A stretch of 64,000 nt of DNA. It comes from Microbacteriaceae bacterium. Lineage in GTDB: Bacteria; Actinomycetota; Actinomycetes; Actinomycetales; Microbacteriaceae. The DNA is taken from the NCBI GenBank assembly GCA_004297935.1, contig SCRE01000023.1, forward strand, positions 1 through 64,000. The letters are read 5' to 3'. The notes beneath the pieces were generated by a model. The model had not been told where the DNA came from. It made no database searches and was given only the letters and a program-made list of their open reading frames with translations. A program made the translations under genes and the position numbers. This document shows positions 12,497 through 22,145 of the stretch, in pieces (positions within the stretch are counted from its first letter, which is position 1; the number at the start of each line of letters is the position of its first letter).

Positions 12497-12963
12497 GTTT
12501 TGTTCCTCCTAGTTGCTCAGAAAGTTGAAATGCGCGGGCTTCGTCGATACACAACGGGATCTTTGCGATGATCGCGACGGGCACCATACTCCGGTAGCGG
12601 TGTGCGGTCGCCGCAGTTCGACCGCTGTCAATTCGCCGGTGCAGCGGGCGTTGGTCGGGCACTTGTGGATAATCGCGGTGTCTTCGTGCCCGTGATGGGT
12701 GTCGCGTCTTTCTCGACGCTGTCGCTGACCGAGTCCAGTTGGGACCCGGCTCCACGAGGACGCCACCACCGAGCCGTGTGCCGTTCTTGCGCCGAGAATG
12801 ATCCTGATGTTCCCATGTCTGCGGCTTACATATCGCGCAGATACGCACTGAGTTGGATCTTCGGGTCTGCGGTGAGGCAGATGTTCGGAATGGGCTCGCG
12901 GGGGATGACCGGTCATTTTGGCACCTTTGCCTTTCTGGTTCTCGGGGTGACGCTGGTCTCCGC

Positions 12964-13710
12964 CTAGTCGGCGGTCAGCTTTTGGCCGTAGCCGTTCTGG
13001 TATCGGTCGAACAGTGAATCGATGTCCGCGGGATCGATCGAGGCAGGCTGACCGAGTTGGCGTGAGATGTGGATCGTGCGAGCGACCTCTTCGCACATGA
13101 CGGCAGCTTTGACCGCGTCCCGCGCGGTGCGGCCGACAGTGAACGGGCCGTGGTTGCGCATGAGCACGGCCGGTGAGCGGCTGCCGCGGAGGGTAGCGAC
13201 GATGCCACGGCCTATGGAATCGTCCCCGATCAGTGCGAAGGGGCCAACGGGAATCTCGCCGCCGAATTCGTCGGCCATCATGGTCAGCACGCAGGGAATG
13301 GGTTCTCCTCTGGCCGCCCACGCGGTGGCGAAGGTGGAGTGGGTGTGCACGACTCCCCCGATGTCGTCCCGGTGGCGGTACACATAGGCATGCGCATCGG
13401 TGTCGGAGGAGGGCGAGAGAGTCCGCGTGGTGGCATCGTCGACCTGGGCGCTGCCGAGGGTGCACACGATCATGTTGTCGGCCCGCAACTCACCGTATGG
13501 CACGCCGGAGGGCTTGATCACGAAGAGGTCAGTTCCCGGGACTCTTTCGGACACGTTGCCCGCGGTCCATACGACCAGCTGCCATCTGGTGAGTTCGGAG
13601 TGGAGTGCGGCGACGCGCTCCCTCGTCTCCTGGACCGCAGTCTGCACGCCGGCCGGGTAGTCGCCGAGGGCCTGCCTCGTGGTGTTCGTCATGGTATCCC
13701 GGGCCTTCAT
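12964..13710 (-). CDS. L-ribulose-5-phosphate 4-epimerase (AraD/UlaF/SgbE family)
   Basis: LTRWQLVVWTAGNVSERVPGTDLFVIKPSGVPYGEL...GGVVHTHSTFATAWAARGEPIPC; class II aldolase fold. Confidence 0.9.
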   Translation of the reverse strand: MKARDTMTNTTRQALGDYPAGVQTAVQETRERVAALHSELTRWQLVVWTAGNVSERVPGTDLFVIKPSGVPYGELRADNMIVCTLGSAQVDDATTRTLSPSSDTDAHAYVYRHRDDIGGVVHTHSTFATAWAARGEPIPCVLTMMADEFGGEIPVGPFALIGDDSIGRGIVATLRGSRSPAVLMRNHGPFTVGRTARDAVKAAVMCEEVARTIHISRQLGQPASIDPADIDSLFDRYQNGYGQKLTAD

Positions 13711-14660
13711 CGTTGGATGTCTCCGCCACAGAACGCTTCTAGCTCGGCCTCGGTGGTGCGCAGTTGCTCGCCGCGGCGGGCGAGCGTGAGGGCAGCGGCC
13801 GCGACGCCGAGCCGCAGCCCGCGCTCGAGGTCGCCATCGAGGTAGCCGTGAAGGAACCCTCCGAGGAGGGCATCGCCGGCTCCGACTCGGTCAATGACAG
13901 CGGTCGGGTGCGGAGCTTGCGTGTAGGTGGCGCCATCGTGGTAGCAGTGGACCGGCCCGGCCCCGTCGGAGACCAGCACGGTGGGCGCACCGAAGCGGTC
14001 GGCCAGCCGGGCGGGGACGTCGCGTGCGTCACCGCCTACGCCGTAGAGCGCTTCGGCGTCGCGGCGAGCACAACTGAGGACTGCGATCTTGGAGGTGATG
14101 TTCGCCTCCAGCCAGTCTCGGGCCGCTGCCGGGGACCACAGGTTGTGACGGAAGTTGATGTCAAAGCTGACCTTCTGGCCTTCGGTAGCCGCCCGCAATA
14201 GCGCCGTGGATAGCAGGCCGCGGGTGGTGTCGGTGAGAGCGGCAGTGATGCCGGTCAGGTGCAGCAGCCGGGAGGAGGCGAGATAGTCGAAGTCGATCTG
14301 ATCGGGGAGGACTTGAGAGAAGACCGAGCCGGCGCGGTCGTAGAGGACCCGACTGGGGAGGGGCGGCGGGTTCTCTTCCACGAAGTACAGTGCTACCCGC
14401 CCGGAGGACTGCAGCACGACGTGGTCCACACGGATCCCCGCGGCACGGAACTCCTCGACGATGCGGCGGCCGAGGGGGTTGTCCGGGAGGGCTGTCACCA
14501 GACCAACCTTGCGCCCCAGCCGGGACAGAAGTCCTGCGACGTTGGCCTCGGTGCCAGCAACGTACACCTCAAGAGTTGCCGCCTGGCTCAGGGGCTGGCC
14601 GATCCCGCTTGTCAGGCGTAGTTGGCCCTCGCCGATCGTTGTGACGTCAAGCATGTCCAC
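13707..14660 (-). CDS. PfkB-family carbohydrate kinase (KDG-kinase-like)
   Basis: GTEANVAGLLSRLGRKVGLVTALPDNPLGRRIVEEFRAAGI...DRVGAGDALLGGFLHG. Confidence 0.9.
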   Translation of the reverse strand: MDMLDVTTIGEGQLRLTSGIGQPLSQAATLEVYVAGTEANVAGLLSRLGRKVGLVTALPDNPLGRRIVEEFRAAGIRVDHVVLQSSGRVALYFVEENPPPLPSRVLYDRAGSVFSQVLPDQIDFDYLASSRLLHLTGITAALTDTTRGLLSTALLRAATEGQKVSFDINFRHNLWSPAAARDWLEANITSKIAVLSCARRDAEALYGVGGDARDVPARLADRFGAPTVLVSDGAGPVHCYHDGATYTQAPHPTAVIDRVGAGDALLGGFLHGYLDGDLERGLRLGVAAAALTLARRGEQLRTTEAELEAFCGGDIQR

Positions 14661-14705
14661 GGTGTTCCTTCCTCCCCTCTGTGGCTTCGGTGTTCGGGTG
14701 CAGTG

Positions 14706-15542
14706 TCAGGCTGCGGCCATCGCCCGTTTGATCCAGCCGAGTGCGGCGGCGGCGGCCTGGTTGGCACTGGAGGGGTCATCATTCCACATTTCGATCATGA
14801 ACGGACCCGAGTAGCTGAGACTTTGCAGTTCAGTGAACACAGCGTGGAACGGAACCACACCCTGCCCGAACGCGACTCGCCGCGGCTCGCCCAGCCGAGT
14901 ATCCTTCAGGTGGATTCCCACGGCGGCCCCGTCAATGTTCTGCAGATCCGCAAGTACGTCGAGCCCGTTCACGGCGGTGTTACCCACGTCGGGGTAGATC
15001 GTGACCCAGGGAGAGTCGATCTCGTCGGTCAGTTGGCGCGCCGCCTGGATTGAGCCGACATCGTCGGTGTCGATGTTCTCCACCGCGAGCATCACACCGT
15101 ATCGCGCCGCACAGCGGGCACCCCGCGCCAGCCCCTCGACGAACCTGGTTCTGGCCAGGGGGTCGGGCTGTTCGTAGTAGGCGAAGTAGCCGGCGATCTG
15201 GATGACCCGGATCCCCACGTCGTCGGCGAGCCGGATGGCCTTATCGAGCATCTCGGCGGCAGTGTGCCGCACCGCGGAATCCGCGCTGCCCATGCCGTAG
15301 CGGCGGTGCCCACTCAGACACAGGGTCGGCACCCGGATGCCTGTGTCACGTATGGCGGAACGGAGGCCGGAGCGCTGTTCGGTGTCCCAGTCCAGTCGCG
15401 CCAGGCGGGCCGGCGTCTCGTCTACCGAGAGCTCCATGAAGTCGAACCCCGCGGTGCGGGCCGCATCGAGCATGTCCCGCCAGGGTGCGGGTCGCAATGC
15501 TTTCTCGTAGATGCCGATCACGGCGGTGTCGCACACGATCAT
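14706..15542 (-). CDS. L-ribulose/L-xylulose-5-phosphate 3-epimerase (UlaE/SgbU family)
   Basis: IGIYEKALRPAPWRDMLDAARTAGFDFMELSVDETPARLARLDW... is characteristic of UlaE/SgbU. Confidence 0.88.
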   Translation of the reverse strand: MIVCDTAVIGIYEKALRPAPWRDMLDAARTAGFDFMELSVDETPARLARLDWDTEQRSGLRSAIRDTGIRVPTLCLSGHRRYGMGSADSAVRHTAAEMLDKAIRLADDVGIRVIQIAGYFAYYEQPDPLARTRFVEGLARGARCAARYGVMLAVENIDTDDVGSIQAARQLTDEIDSPWVTIYPDVGNTAVNGLDVLADLQNIDGAAVGIHLKDTRLGEPRRVAFGQGVVPFHAVFTELQSLSYSGPFMIEMWNDDPSSANQAAAAALGWIKRAMAAA

Positions 15543-16225
15543 TCCCGTTCCGGCAGGTCGGGGAGCGAGTCCACGGCAGCCCGGTAGCGCTGTACCGCGT
15601 CGATTGGGTGTTCAGAGCCGTAGATGCCGCGACCGGCGATGAAGATCTCAGCGGGGCTGGCGGTGAAAGCCTCAATGTCTGCCGGCTTGAGCCCGCCGGT
15701 AACGGACACGCGGCCACCGCGACGATAGAGTTCCGCGATCGCCTCGAGGTCGCCGTCCGACCATCCGAGGCTCCCGGTAGCCTCGGCATCCCGGCCACGG
15801 TGGATGATGAACTGCGACACCCCGCAGGAGACAGCGTGGTCGACGTAGCCCCAGTCCCAGCCCTCGGACAACTCAACCTGAACGTCCTTGCCGCGTTCCT
15901 TCGCCACATGGACGACAGCTTCCACCGTTGAGTAGGCCGCCCCGCTGACGACCGAGACCCAATCGGCGCCGGCGTCGTAAGCAAGGTTCGCGATCAGTGA
16001 TCCGGCCTCCGCGATGCGCACGTCGGCGAGCACGGTGTGCTCAGGGTAAGCGGCGCGCAGGCAACGGACCGCCTCCATGCCGGCAGACAGGCACAGGATG
16101 GTGCCGACCTCGACGACGTCCACGTGCGAGGCTGTCGCGTTGAGTGCGGCCAGTGCCTCCGGGATCGTGATCACGTCAAGCGCGATCTGCAGCTTCCGGC
16201 CCGCGGGCGCGATCACCGTAGTCAT
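15539..16225 (-). CDS. 3-keto-L-gulonate-6-phosphate decarboxylase (UlaD/SgbH family)
   Basis: LQIALDVITIPEALAALNATASHVDVVEVGTILCLSAGMEAVRCLRAAYPEHTVLADVRIAEAG; OMP-decarboxylase superfamily KGPDC pattern. Confidence 0.88.
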   Translation of the reverse strand: MTTVIAPAGRKLQIALDVITIPEALAALNATASHVDVVEVGTILCLSAGMEAVRCLRAAYPEHTVLADVRIAEAGSLIANLAYDAGADWVSVVSGAAYSTVEAVVHVAKERGKDVQVELSEGWDWGYVDHAVSCGVSQFIIHRGRDAEATGSLGWSDGDLEAIAELYRRGGRVSVTGGLKPADIEAFTASPAEIFIAGRGIYGSEHPIDAVQRYRAAVDSLPDLPERE

Positions 16226-17211
16226 CGCACAGACTCGTCGAAGGCGAAAAATCGCTGGGCGTTGTTCGCCAGCAGGTCGTCCACGTATGTCCGCTGGAAG
16301 CCTTCGTCGATCAGGCGGGGCGCGAACACGGCGGGGTCGAAGTCGATGCCCGTGACCGACCCGTATGCCTTCTGATAGGAGCGCTTGCCAGAGTCAGTGC
16401 CCAGGAGGATCTGCTTGCCGTACCCGAGTCGCTCGAGTTCGCGGACGAGCATGACGCGGTCGCTGTCGGCGCGGTACTTGATCCGGTTGGTTCCGTCGAA
16501 CTCGAGGTAGCATCCCAGCCTCGTGATCTGAGACAGATACCACACGTCGGCGTTGCGCTGTGTGTGCCCGATCGACACCTTCTCGGGGTTCACGCCCAGC
16601 GCCACAAACCGCTGCGCCTGCTCCAGTGCTGCGGTCCCCGCGGACGTATGGGTGTTGATCGGGCATCCTGTTTCTTTGGCGGCGATCGCGACCGCCGCCA
16701 TCGTCTTCTCCTCCCACGGCGTGATCTTCCCGTAACTCGAGGCGAACTTGATCACGCCAGCGCGGTGCTCCGTGCGATCCACCACTGGACCCGAATAGTC
16801 GAAGCGGTCCACGCCTTCCTCAATATCGGCGATCAGCAGCTCGGCCACCTTGGAAACCGGCTGCTGCCACACCCAGTGGCAGCGCGTCTCCAGGTACACC
16901 TTCTCCTGATGGAAGCCCGTCGCAACAACGATCTGAAGTCCCTCGACGCGGGAGTTCACCTCGGCGAGCTTGGTGACATCACGGCCGCAGTCTGCCGGAC
17001 ACATGTCGATGATCGTGCCACCCGCCGCCCAGTTCTTGGCCGCCGAAACGAAGTAGCCGGCCTCCTCGACGGCCTTGTCCACGTCGTCCAACAGGTGGTC
17101 GGGATCGATATAGACCTCTCCCCCACCCATTCTGATCAGATGGTCGTGCGAGTCAACGACCCCCAGGCTCTCCGGATCCACATCACCGAGGATCGTGCGA
17201 ACAAACGACAT
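16222..17211 (-). CDS. phosphotriesterase-family metal-dependent hydrolase (putative sugar-lactone phosphate lactonase)
   Basis: VDSHDHLIRMGG (HxH), GVIKFASSYG (metal-bridging Lys), INTHTSAGTAALEQ, IGHTQRNADVWY, LLGTDSGKRS. Confidence 0.8.
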   Translation of the reverse strand: MSFVRTILGDVDPESLGVVDSHDHLIRMGGGEVYIDPDHLLDDVDKAVEEAGYFVSAAKNWAAGGTIIDMCPADCGRDVTKLAEVNSRVEGLQIVVATGFHQEKVYLETRCHWVWQQPVSKVAELLIADIEEGVDRFDYSGPVVDRTEHRAGVIKFASSYGKITPWEEKTMAAVAIAAKETGCPINTHTSAGTAALEQAQRFVALGVNPEKVSIGHTQRNADVWYLSQITRLGCYLEFDGTNRIKYRADSDRVMLVRELERLGYGKQILLGTDSGKRSYQKAYGSVTGIDFDPAVFAPRLIDEGFQRTYVDDLLANNAQRFFAFDESVR

Positions 17212-17294
17212 TGATTCTCCCGAAGATTAGCCAGCCTCCTGGCTGGACCGCTACGAATGCAAGCGTAAGCAGTAGCACAAGGGAAAACAATGTT

Positions 17295-17308
17295 GTATGT
17301 GAACATAC
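17295..17308. promoter_or_regulatory. candidate operator: inverted repeat GTATGT-GA-ACATAC between divergent operon and SorC regulator
   Basis: Perfect 6+6 bp inverted repeat in the intergenic region 17212-17379. Confidence 0.4.
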
Positions 17309-17379
17309 GTGCATGTGGATTACCCAATTACGGCTCATTCGTACCGCAATACCTGATCCTGTTAGGCTAAGATGCACAC

Positions 17380-18348
17380 ATGTTCATTGATGCACGTGAC
17401 ACCGACGATCGGAACCGTACATTGCTGCTCCTGAAAGTCGCGCGCCGCTACTACCTCGGCGGGGCAAGCCAACAGGATATCGCCGACGAGATCGGCTACT
17501 CCCGCCCCACCGTCTCCAGGATGCTCGACGAAGCACGGCAGTGGGGGATCGTTCACATCGAGGTCAGCCACCCGCTGGAGCGAATGCTCCGCTTAGAACA
17601 GGATCTCGCGCACAAGTTCGGCCTTGCCGACGCTCGAGTGGTCACCCCATCTCCAGAGGGAGCCAACAACCCCACGTCAAAACTCGCAGAATGCGCAGCG
17701 AGATATGTCAGTGAGATCACCTCCGACACCAGCGTCATCGCCGTGTCCAACGGCAGCACAATCTCGACGGTGGTCGACGCATTCCAACAACTCCATCGGC
17801 CCGACAGCTGGATCGTGCAGATGATCGGTACCCTCGGTCGCGAGAACCCGCTCACCGACAGCCCGGACATCTGCCGCCGAATGGCGCAAGCCTTTGGCGG
17901 CAGATACATGGTCCTGCCTGCCCCGCTCGTTGTCGGGACCAAGAGGCTCGCTTCCGCTCTCTACCGAGAAGACACCATTTCCACCACACTCGCCATGGGT
18001 AGCCGGGCCGACGTCGCACTCTTGGGGATCGGCGCCACCGGCCCGAATGGGTCCGGCCCGATATTCGACGGGTGGATGACCCCGGCCATAACCGCCAGCC
18101 TTAGAGACAAGCACGCGGTGGGACATCTATGCGGGCACCACTACGACCCCGACGGGAATCACATCGTCAACGACCTCTGCCAACGCGTCATGTCCGTCCC
18201 CATCGAACGCCTGCGCGACATACCGCGCGTCGTTGCGGTCGCCTACGGCACTGAGAAATCCGCAGCCATCAGAGGTGCCCTCAACGGAAAATACGTTGAT
18301 GTTCTCATCACGGATGCAACCACAGCACAGGAAATCCTTGCTGATTAA
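17380..18348 (+). CDS. SorC/DeoR-family sugar-binding transcriptional regulator
   Basis: LKVARRYYLGGASQQDIADEIGYSRPTVSRMLDEARQWGIVHIEVSHPLERMLRLEQDL...; SorC-type sugar-binding domain. Confidence 0.9.
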   Translation: MFIDARDTDDRNRTLLLLKVARRYYLGGASQQDIADEIGYSRPTVSRMLDEARQWGIVHIEVSHPLERMLRLEQDLAHKFGLADARVVTPSPEGANNPTSKLAECAARYVSEITSDTSVIAVSNGSTISTVVDAFQQLHRPDSWIVQMIGTLGRENPLTDSPDICRRMAQAFGGRYMVLPAPLVVGTKRLASALYREDTISTTLAMGSRADVALLGIGATGPNGSGPIFDGWMTPAITASLRDKHAVGHLCGHHYDPDGNHIVNDLCQRVMSVPIERLRDIPRVVAVAYGTEKSAAIRGALNGKYVDVLITDATTAQEILAD

Positions 18349-18529
18349 CCCTGGTTGGCAACGATTGTGACGTCTACGGGGTCACGACCTTAAGGGTGTC
18401 GGCTTTCCGTGCCGCGCGGGCGTGCTGTCTCGCTTTGGGGTGTATCCCAACCAGACGTAAAGTCAGGGTGTCAACTGCCCGCGGATGGTAGTACGGATTG
18501 CTACGGGGCGCGTAGAGAACGCGATCGAC

Positions 18530-18690
18530 CTCATCCCGGCTAAACCCAATTCCCGTTCTGGCTGGTCAGACTGAGGTTCAGGAGCCGTTTGAGGTTGATT
18601 CAGGCCGCCCGGTTCAGCTACCACGCGTTGTTCTTGACCACACCCCGGTATGGGACCCCCCGGGCGTCGCGGATCATCCACGCGATCGAG
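18530..18690 (-). pseudogene. transposase C-terminal remnant (IS5/IS1182-like)
   Basis: Minus strand reads approximately ..RDARGVPYRGVVKNNAW*LNRAA*INLKRLLN.., like an IS transposase C-terminus with stops. Confidence 0.4.
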
Positions 18691-18774
18691 CGTTTGATGA
18701 GTTCAGTTGCCCCATTTCTGAGAACCGCCCATCTACCGCTGCCGTCATCCGGCAGATTCGCGATGAGGCCGGCT

Positions 18775-18815
18775 ATTCAGCCTTGATCCACCGTCTGAAT
18801 GGATCAAGGCTGAAT
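18775..18815. repeat. perfect 16-bp inverted repeat (ATTCAGCCTTGATCCA ... TGGATCAAGGCTGAAT) with 9-nt loop
   Basis: Read directly; 20 nt of it (CAGCCTTGATCCACCGTCTG) recur at 2045-2064. Confidence 0.9.
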
Positions 18816-18902
18816 CCGCCCCACTACGCCTGGCGCAGCGCGCGCGAAGTGGCGCACAGGGCGGACGGTGCACCACGGGCTCGGCGCGGATGGTGCGGAG
18901 GC

Positions 18903-19763
18903 TTAGAAGAGGCCCTTGAAGCCGAGCGCGACGAGGTTGTCGTACGAGGTCTGCAGGCATTCGAGCGGGGTGCGGCCGTACTGGTCGTCCTGCTCGACGA
19001 GCAGGTACTTCGCCCCGATCTCCTGACTCACCGGGATGATCGACGCGAAGTCAAGATTGCCTTCGCCCACCTCGGCGAACTGCACGACACCGGTGAACTC
19101 GTTCATGAATCCCCTGAAGTCGCCCGTCCCCAGCAGATCGAAAGCCCCGGACGGAATCCGACCGATGCGGTAGTCCTTGAGGTGCACCATGGCAACGCGC
19201 TCGCGGTACTTGCACAGGGTGGTGACCGGGTCGAGCCCACCACGCTGCACCCAGTGCACGTCCACCTCGAGGCCCATCAGCGGTGCGCGGTCGGCGATGA
19301 TGTCGAGCAGGTACTTTCCGTCGTACTTCGCGAACTCGATGTGGTGATTGTGGTAATAGAGGCCGATGCCCTGCTCGGCGAGCCTGGCGGCCATCTCATT
19401 GCTGCGGTCACAGAAGTCGAGCACCTTGTCGAGGCCTGCCATCGCGTCGAACGGCAGCATACCCATGCGGATCATCGAGGAGTCGAGCGTCTTGGCGTCG
19501 GCGACGATCTTGTCGAAGTCCGCCGTGAGCGACTCGCCCGGCATGCCTGCCGCAGTCGTGAGCGATGCCGAGAGCGAGGCGATGTCCATCCCCAGCTCGG
19601 TGCGTGCGCGACCGAGTTCTGCGACGTTTTCGGCCGTCATCGGAATCTGCGAGATCTCCACGGCGTGATAGCCGATCTCACTCACCTGCCGCAGTGTTTC
19701 GAACGGACCCACCTCTGCAAAATTGTCCTTGAGCATCATCGCCTGAACGCCGATTGTGGCCAT
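18903..19763 (-). CDS. sugar phosphate isomerase/epimerase (xylose-isomerase-like TIM barrel)
   Basis: MATIGVQAMMLKDNFAEVGPFETLRQVSEIGYHAVEISQIPM...VDVHWVQRGGLDPV...LVEQDDQYGRTPLECLQ. Confidence 0.85.
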   Translation of the reverse strand: MATIGVQAMMLKDNFAEVGPFETLRQVSEIGYHAVEISQIPMTAENVAELGRARTELGMDIASLSASLTTAAGMPGESLTADFDKIVADAKTLDSSMIRMGMLPFDAMAGLDKVLDFCDRSNEMAARLAEQGIGLYYHNHHIEFAKYDGKYLLDIIADRAPLMGLEVDVHWVQRGGLDPVTTLCKYRERVAMVHLKDYRIGRIPSGAFDLLGTGDFRGFMNEFTGVVQFAEVGEGNLDFASIIPVSQEIGAKYLLVEQDDQYGRTPLECLQTSYDNLVALGFKGLF

Positions 19764-20001
19764 CTGGTTCCTCCTGTGGATACCGAGTAGGTGTGTAGGC
19801 TTGTTGGCAAGCGGTTGCCACGCCTTGTTTCGATGATACGCCATGCTGGCATCCCGCGCAGCGATCCCGCCACCGCACAACGGCCCAGCGGATGCCGCGC
19901 CGCTGGGCGATCCTCGGCGAACGCTACGCTGGACTCAATTCTTTCTCCCCCGCCTCGGCGAACGATCGTTTCGTGCCGCCAACCCTCCGAAGGAGCGTTC
20001 C

Positions 20002-21483
20002 GTGCCAGAAAAAACAGTGTCAGAAAAAATAGCGTCAGAACAAGCAACAGCGAATATCGGTGTGGTCGGTCTTGCGGTGATGGGTTCGAATCTGGCCCGC
20101 AACCTGGCCAGCCGGGAGGGGAACACGGTTGCTGTGTACAACCGCACGTACGCGCGCACGCAGGAGTTGCTTGCCGAGTATCCGGATGCCGGTTTCGTCG
20201 CATCCGAGAGCATCGATGATTTCGTGGCGTCGCTGGCGAGGCCGCGCACGGCGATCATCATGGTGCAGGCCGGTCGCGGTACCGACGCCGTGATCGATCA
20301 GCTGGCCGAGCGGTTCGAGGCCGGTGACATCATCGTGGACGGCGGCAACGCGCTGTTCACCGACACGATCCGTCGCGAGAAGGCGATCAGCGCCGGCGGC
20401 ATCCACTTCGTCGGTGCCGGCATCTCCGGCGGTGAGGAGGGTGCGCTGAAGGGTCCGTCGATCATGCCGGGCGGCTCGGTCGAGTCATACAAGACCCTCG
20501 GGCCGATCCTCGCCTCGATCGCCGCGGTCGCCGAGGGCGAGCCGTGTGTGACGCACGTCGGCACGGACGGCGCCGGCCATTTCGTCAAGATGATCCACAA
20601 CGGCATCGAGTATGCCGACATGCAGTTGATCGCGGAAGGCTACGACCTGCTGCGCAATGTCGCCGGGCTGACACCCGCCCAGATCGCGGATGTCTTCACC
20701 CGGTGGAATGCCGGCCCGCTGGAGTCGTATCTGATCGAGATCACCGCCGAGGTGCTGCGTCAGGTCGACGCCGCCACCGGCAAACCGTTCGTCGACATCG
20801 TGCTCGACCAGGCCGGATCGAAGGGCACCGGGGTGTGGACCGTGCAGAACGCCCTCGCGCTCGGCGTTCCGGTCGGCGGCATCGCCGAGGCCGTGTTCGC
20901 CCGGGCCGTCTCCAGCCACCCGGAGCAGCGCGAGGCGGTGCAAGCCACGATCACGCATCGCCCGACGCCGGTCGCGGTCGGCGACGGCTTCGCCGACGAC
21001 GTGCGCGCGGCGCTCTACGCGTCCAAGGTCGTCGCATACGCGCAAGGGTTCGACGCGATCATCGCCGGAGCCAAGGAATACGGCTGGGACATCAACAAGG
21101 GCAATATCGCGAAGATCTGGCGCGGCGGCTGCATCATCCGGGCGCAGTTCCTCAACCGCATCGTGGATGCCTACGCTGCGAACCCGAACATCGCCTCGCT
21201 GCTCGAGGACCCCTACTTCGCCCAGGCCGTCGCAGACGGTCAGGACGCCTGGCGCCGGATCGTCTCCACCGCGGCGCTATCCGGCATCCCGGTTCCCGGC
21301 TTCGCCTCCGCACTGAGCTACTACGACTCACTCGCCGCCAAACGCCTGCCTGCGGCTCTTGTACAGGGCCAACGCGACTTCTTCGGCGCACACACCTACA
21401 AACGCGTCGACAAACCCGGCGTGTTCCACACCCTCTGGGCCGGCAACCGCACCGAGATCGCCACGGAGCCGTCGACGCACTAG
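20002..21483 (+). CDS. gnd: 6-phosphogluconate dehydrogenase, decarboxylating
   Basis: IGVVGLAVMGSNLARNLASREGNTVAVYNRT, GAGISGGEEGALKGPSIMPGG, FVKMIHNGIEYADMQLIAE. Confidence 0.95.
   Translation: MPEKTVSEKIASEQATANIGVVGLAVMGSNLARNLASREGNTVAVYNRTYARTQELLAEYPDAGFVASESIDDFVASLARPRTAIIMVQAGRGTDAVIDQLAERFEAGDIIVDGGNALFTDTIRREKAISAGGIHFVGAGISGGEEGALKGPSIMPGGSVESYKTLGPILASIAAVAEGEPCVTHVGTDGAGHFVKMIHNGIEYADMQLIAEGYDLLRNVAGLTPAQIADVFTRWNAGPLESYLIEITAEVLRQVDAATGKPFVDIVLDQAGSKGTGVWTVQNALALGVPVGGIAEAVFARAVSSHPEQREAVQATITHRPTPVAVGDGFADDVRAALYASKVVAYAQGFDAIIAGAKEYGWDINKGNIAKIWRGGCIIRAQFLNRIVDAYAANPNIASLLEDPYFAQAVADGQDAWRRIVSTAALSGIPVPGFASALSYYDSLAAKRLPAALVQGQRDFFGAHTYKRVDKPGVFHTLWAGNRTEIATEPSTH
21426..21483 (+). 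repeat. direct repeat copy 1: 3' end of gnd
   Basis: 58 bp ccacaccctctgggccggcaaccgcaccgagatcgccacggagccgtcgacgcactag. Confidence 0.95.
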
Positions 21484-21565
21484 TGCGCTACTCTTCGACG
21501 GGGATCGGGCTCTGACGTCTCCTACTGTGAGAGAGTCATACGGTAAGCGAGTAGGAGAGTCAGCC

Positions 21566-21829
21566 ATGTATATTCCGACACTTCGGGCGAAAAACCAGGT
21601 AACCCTGCCTTAGGACGCTGTCGCACGCGCAGGTTTCCATATCGGCGAAGCGCTGGAGTTCGATGTCCAGAAAGGCTCGATTGTGATCAAGGCGTATTCG
21701 CCACGTCGTGACGATGACAACTGGCTTACAGAAGAAGTCATCGCTGAGATCGAGGCGGCGGCCGCTGAGGAGCCTGGCGAAGGCTTCGACAGCACCGACG
21801 AGATGATCGCATCCCTACGCCGTGGCTGA
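21566..21829 (+). pseudogene. AbrB/MazE-like antitoxin interrupted by TAG codon 16
   Basis: MYIPTLRAKNQVTLP*DAVARAGFHIGEALEFDVQKGSIVIKAYSPRRDDDNWLTEEVIAEIEAAAAEEPGEGFDSTDEMIASLRRG*; TAG at 21611-21613. Confidence 0.75.
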
Positions 21830-22139
21830 CCGGTTTCGCCCGGATTATGCCTCCGCGTTCAAACGCCAGTACAGCAAACTCAGTGAGTCGAATAAGAAGC
21901 TTGCAGACGATGAGATGCGTGCCGTGGTGGAACTGGTTAACCTGGATGACCCGAACTCCGAGGCCGCAAAGAAGACCGCCCGCGAGTTGCGCATCAAGGT
22001 GATTCAGCGGTTCAAGAGACAGCGGCCTCGGCGTATGGAAGCCACATTCTCCTCTGACGGCCGGATCGTCTGGGCACTGGACAAACCGCTCATTCGCTTT
22101 ATCTACATCGGCAATCACTCCGTTCTCGACAAGAACTGA
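21822..22139 (+). CDS. RelE/ParE-superfamily toxin-like protein
   Basis: GTG start overlapping antitoxin stop; C-terminus GRIVWALDKPLIRFIYIGNHSVLDKN is RelE-like. Confidence 0.65.
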   Translation: MADRFRPDYASAFKRQYSKLSESNKKLADDEMRAVVELVNLDDPNSEAAKKTARELRIKVIQRFKRQRPRRMEATFSSDGRIVWALDKPLIRFIYIGNHSVLDKN

Positions 22140-22145
22140 CTCTCT

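Noticed and set aside
12509-13465. 318-aa minus ORF upstream of dppA
   Set aside because: Mostly a shadow of the araD-like gene; the 12500-12960 gap gives no recognisable protein in any frame
21611-21613. TAG recoding (pyrrolysine or suppressor use), considered because TAGs also interrupt IS1380 and the SnoaL-like ORF
   Set aside because: All affected ORFs are mobile or decaying and have other lesions nearby; no suppressor tRNA or Pyl genes in the window
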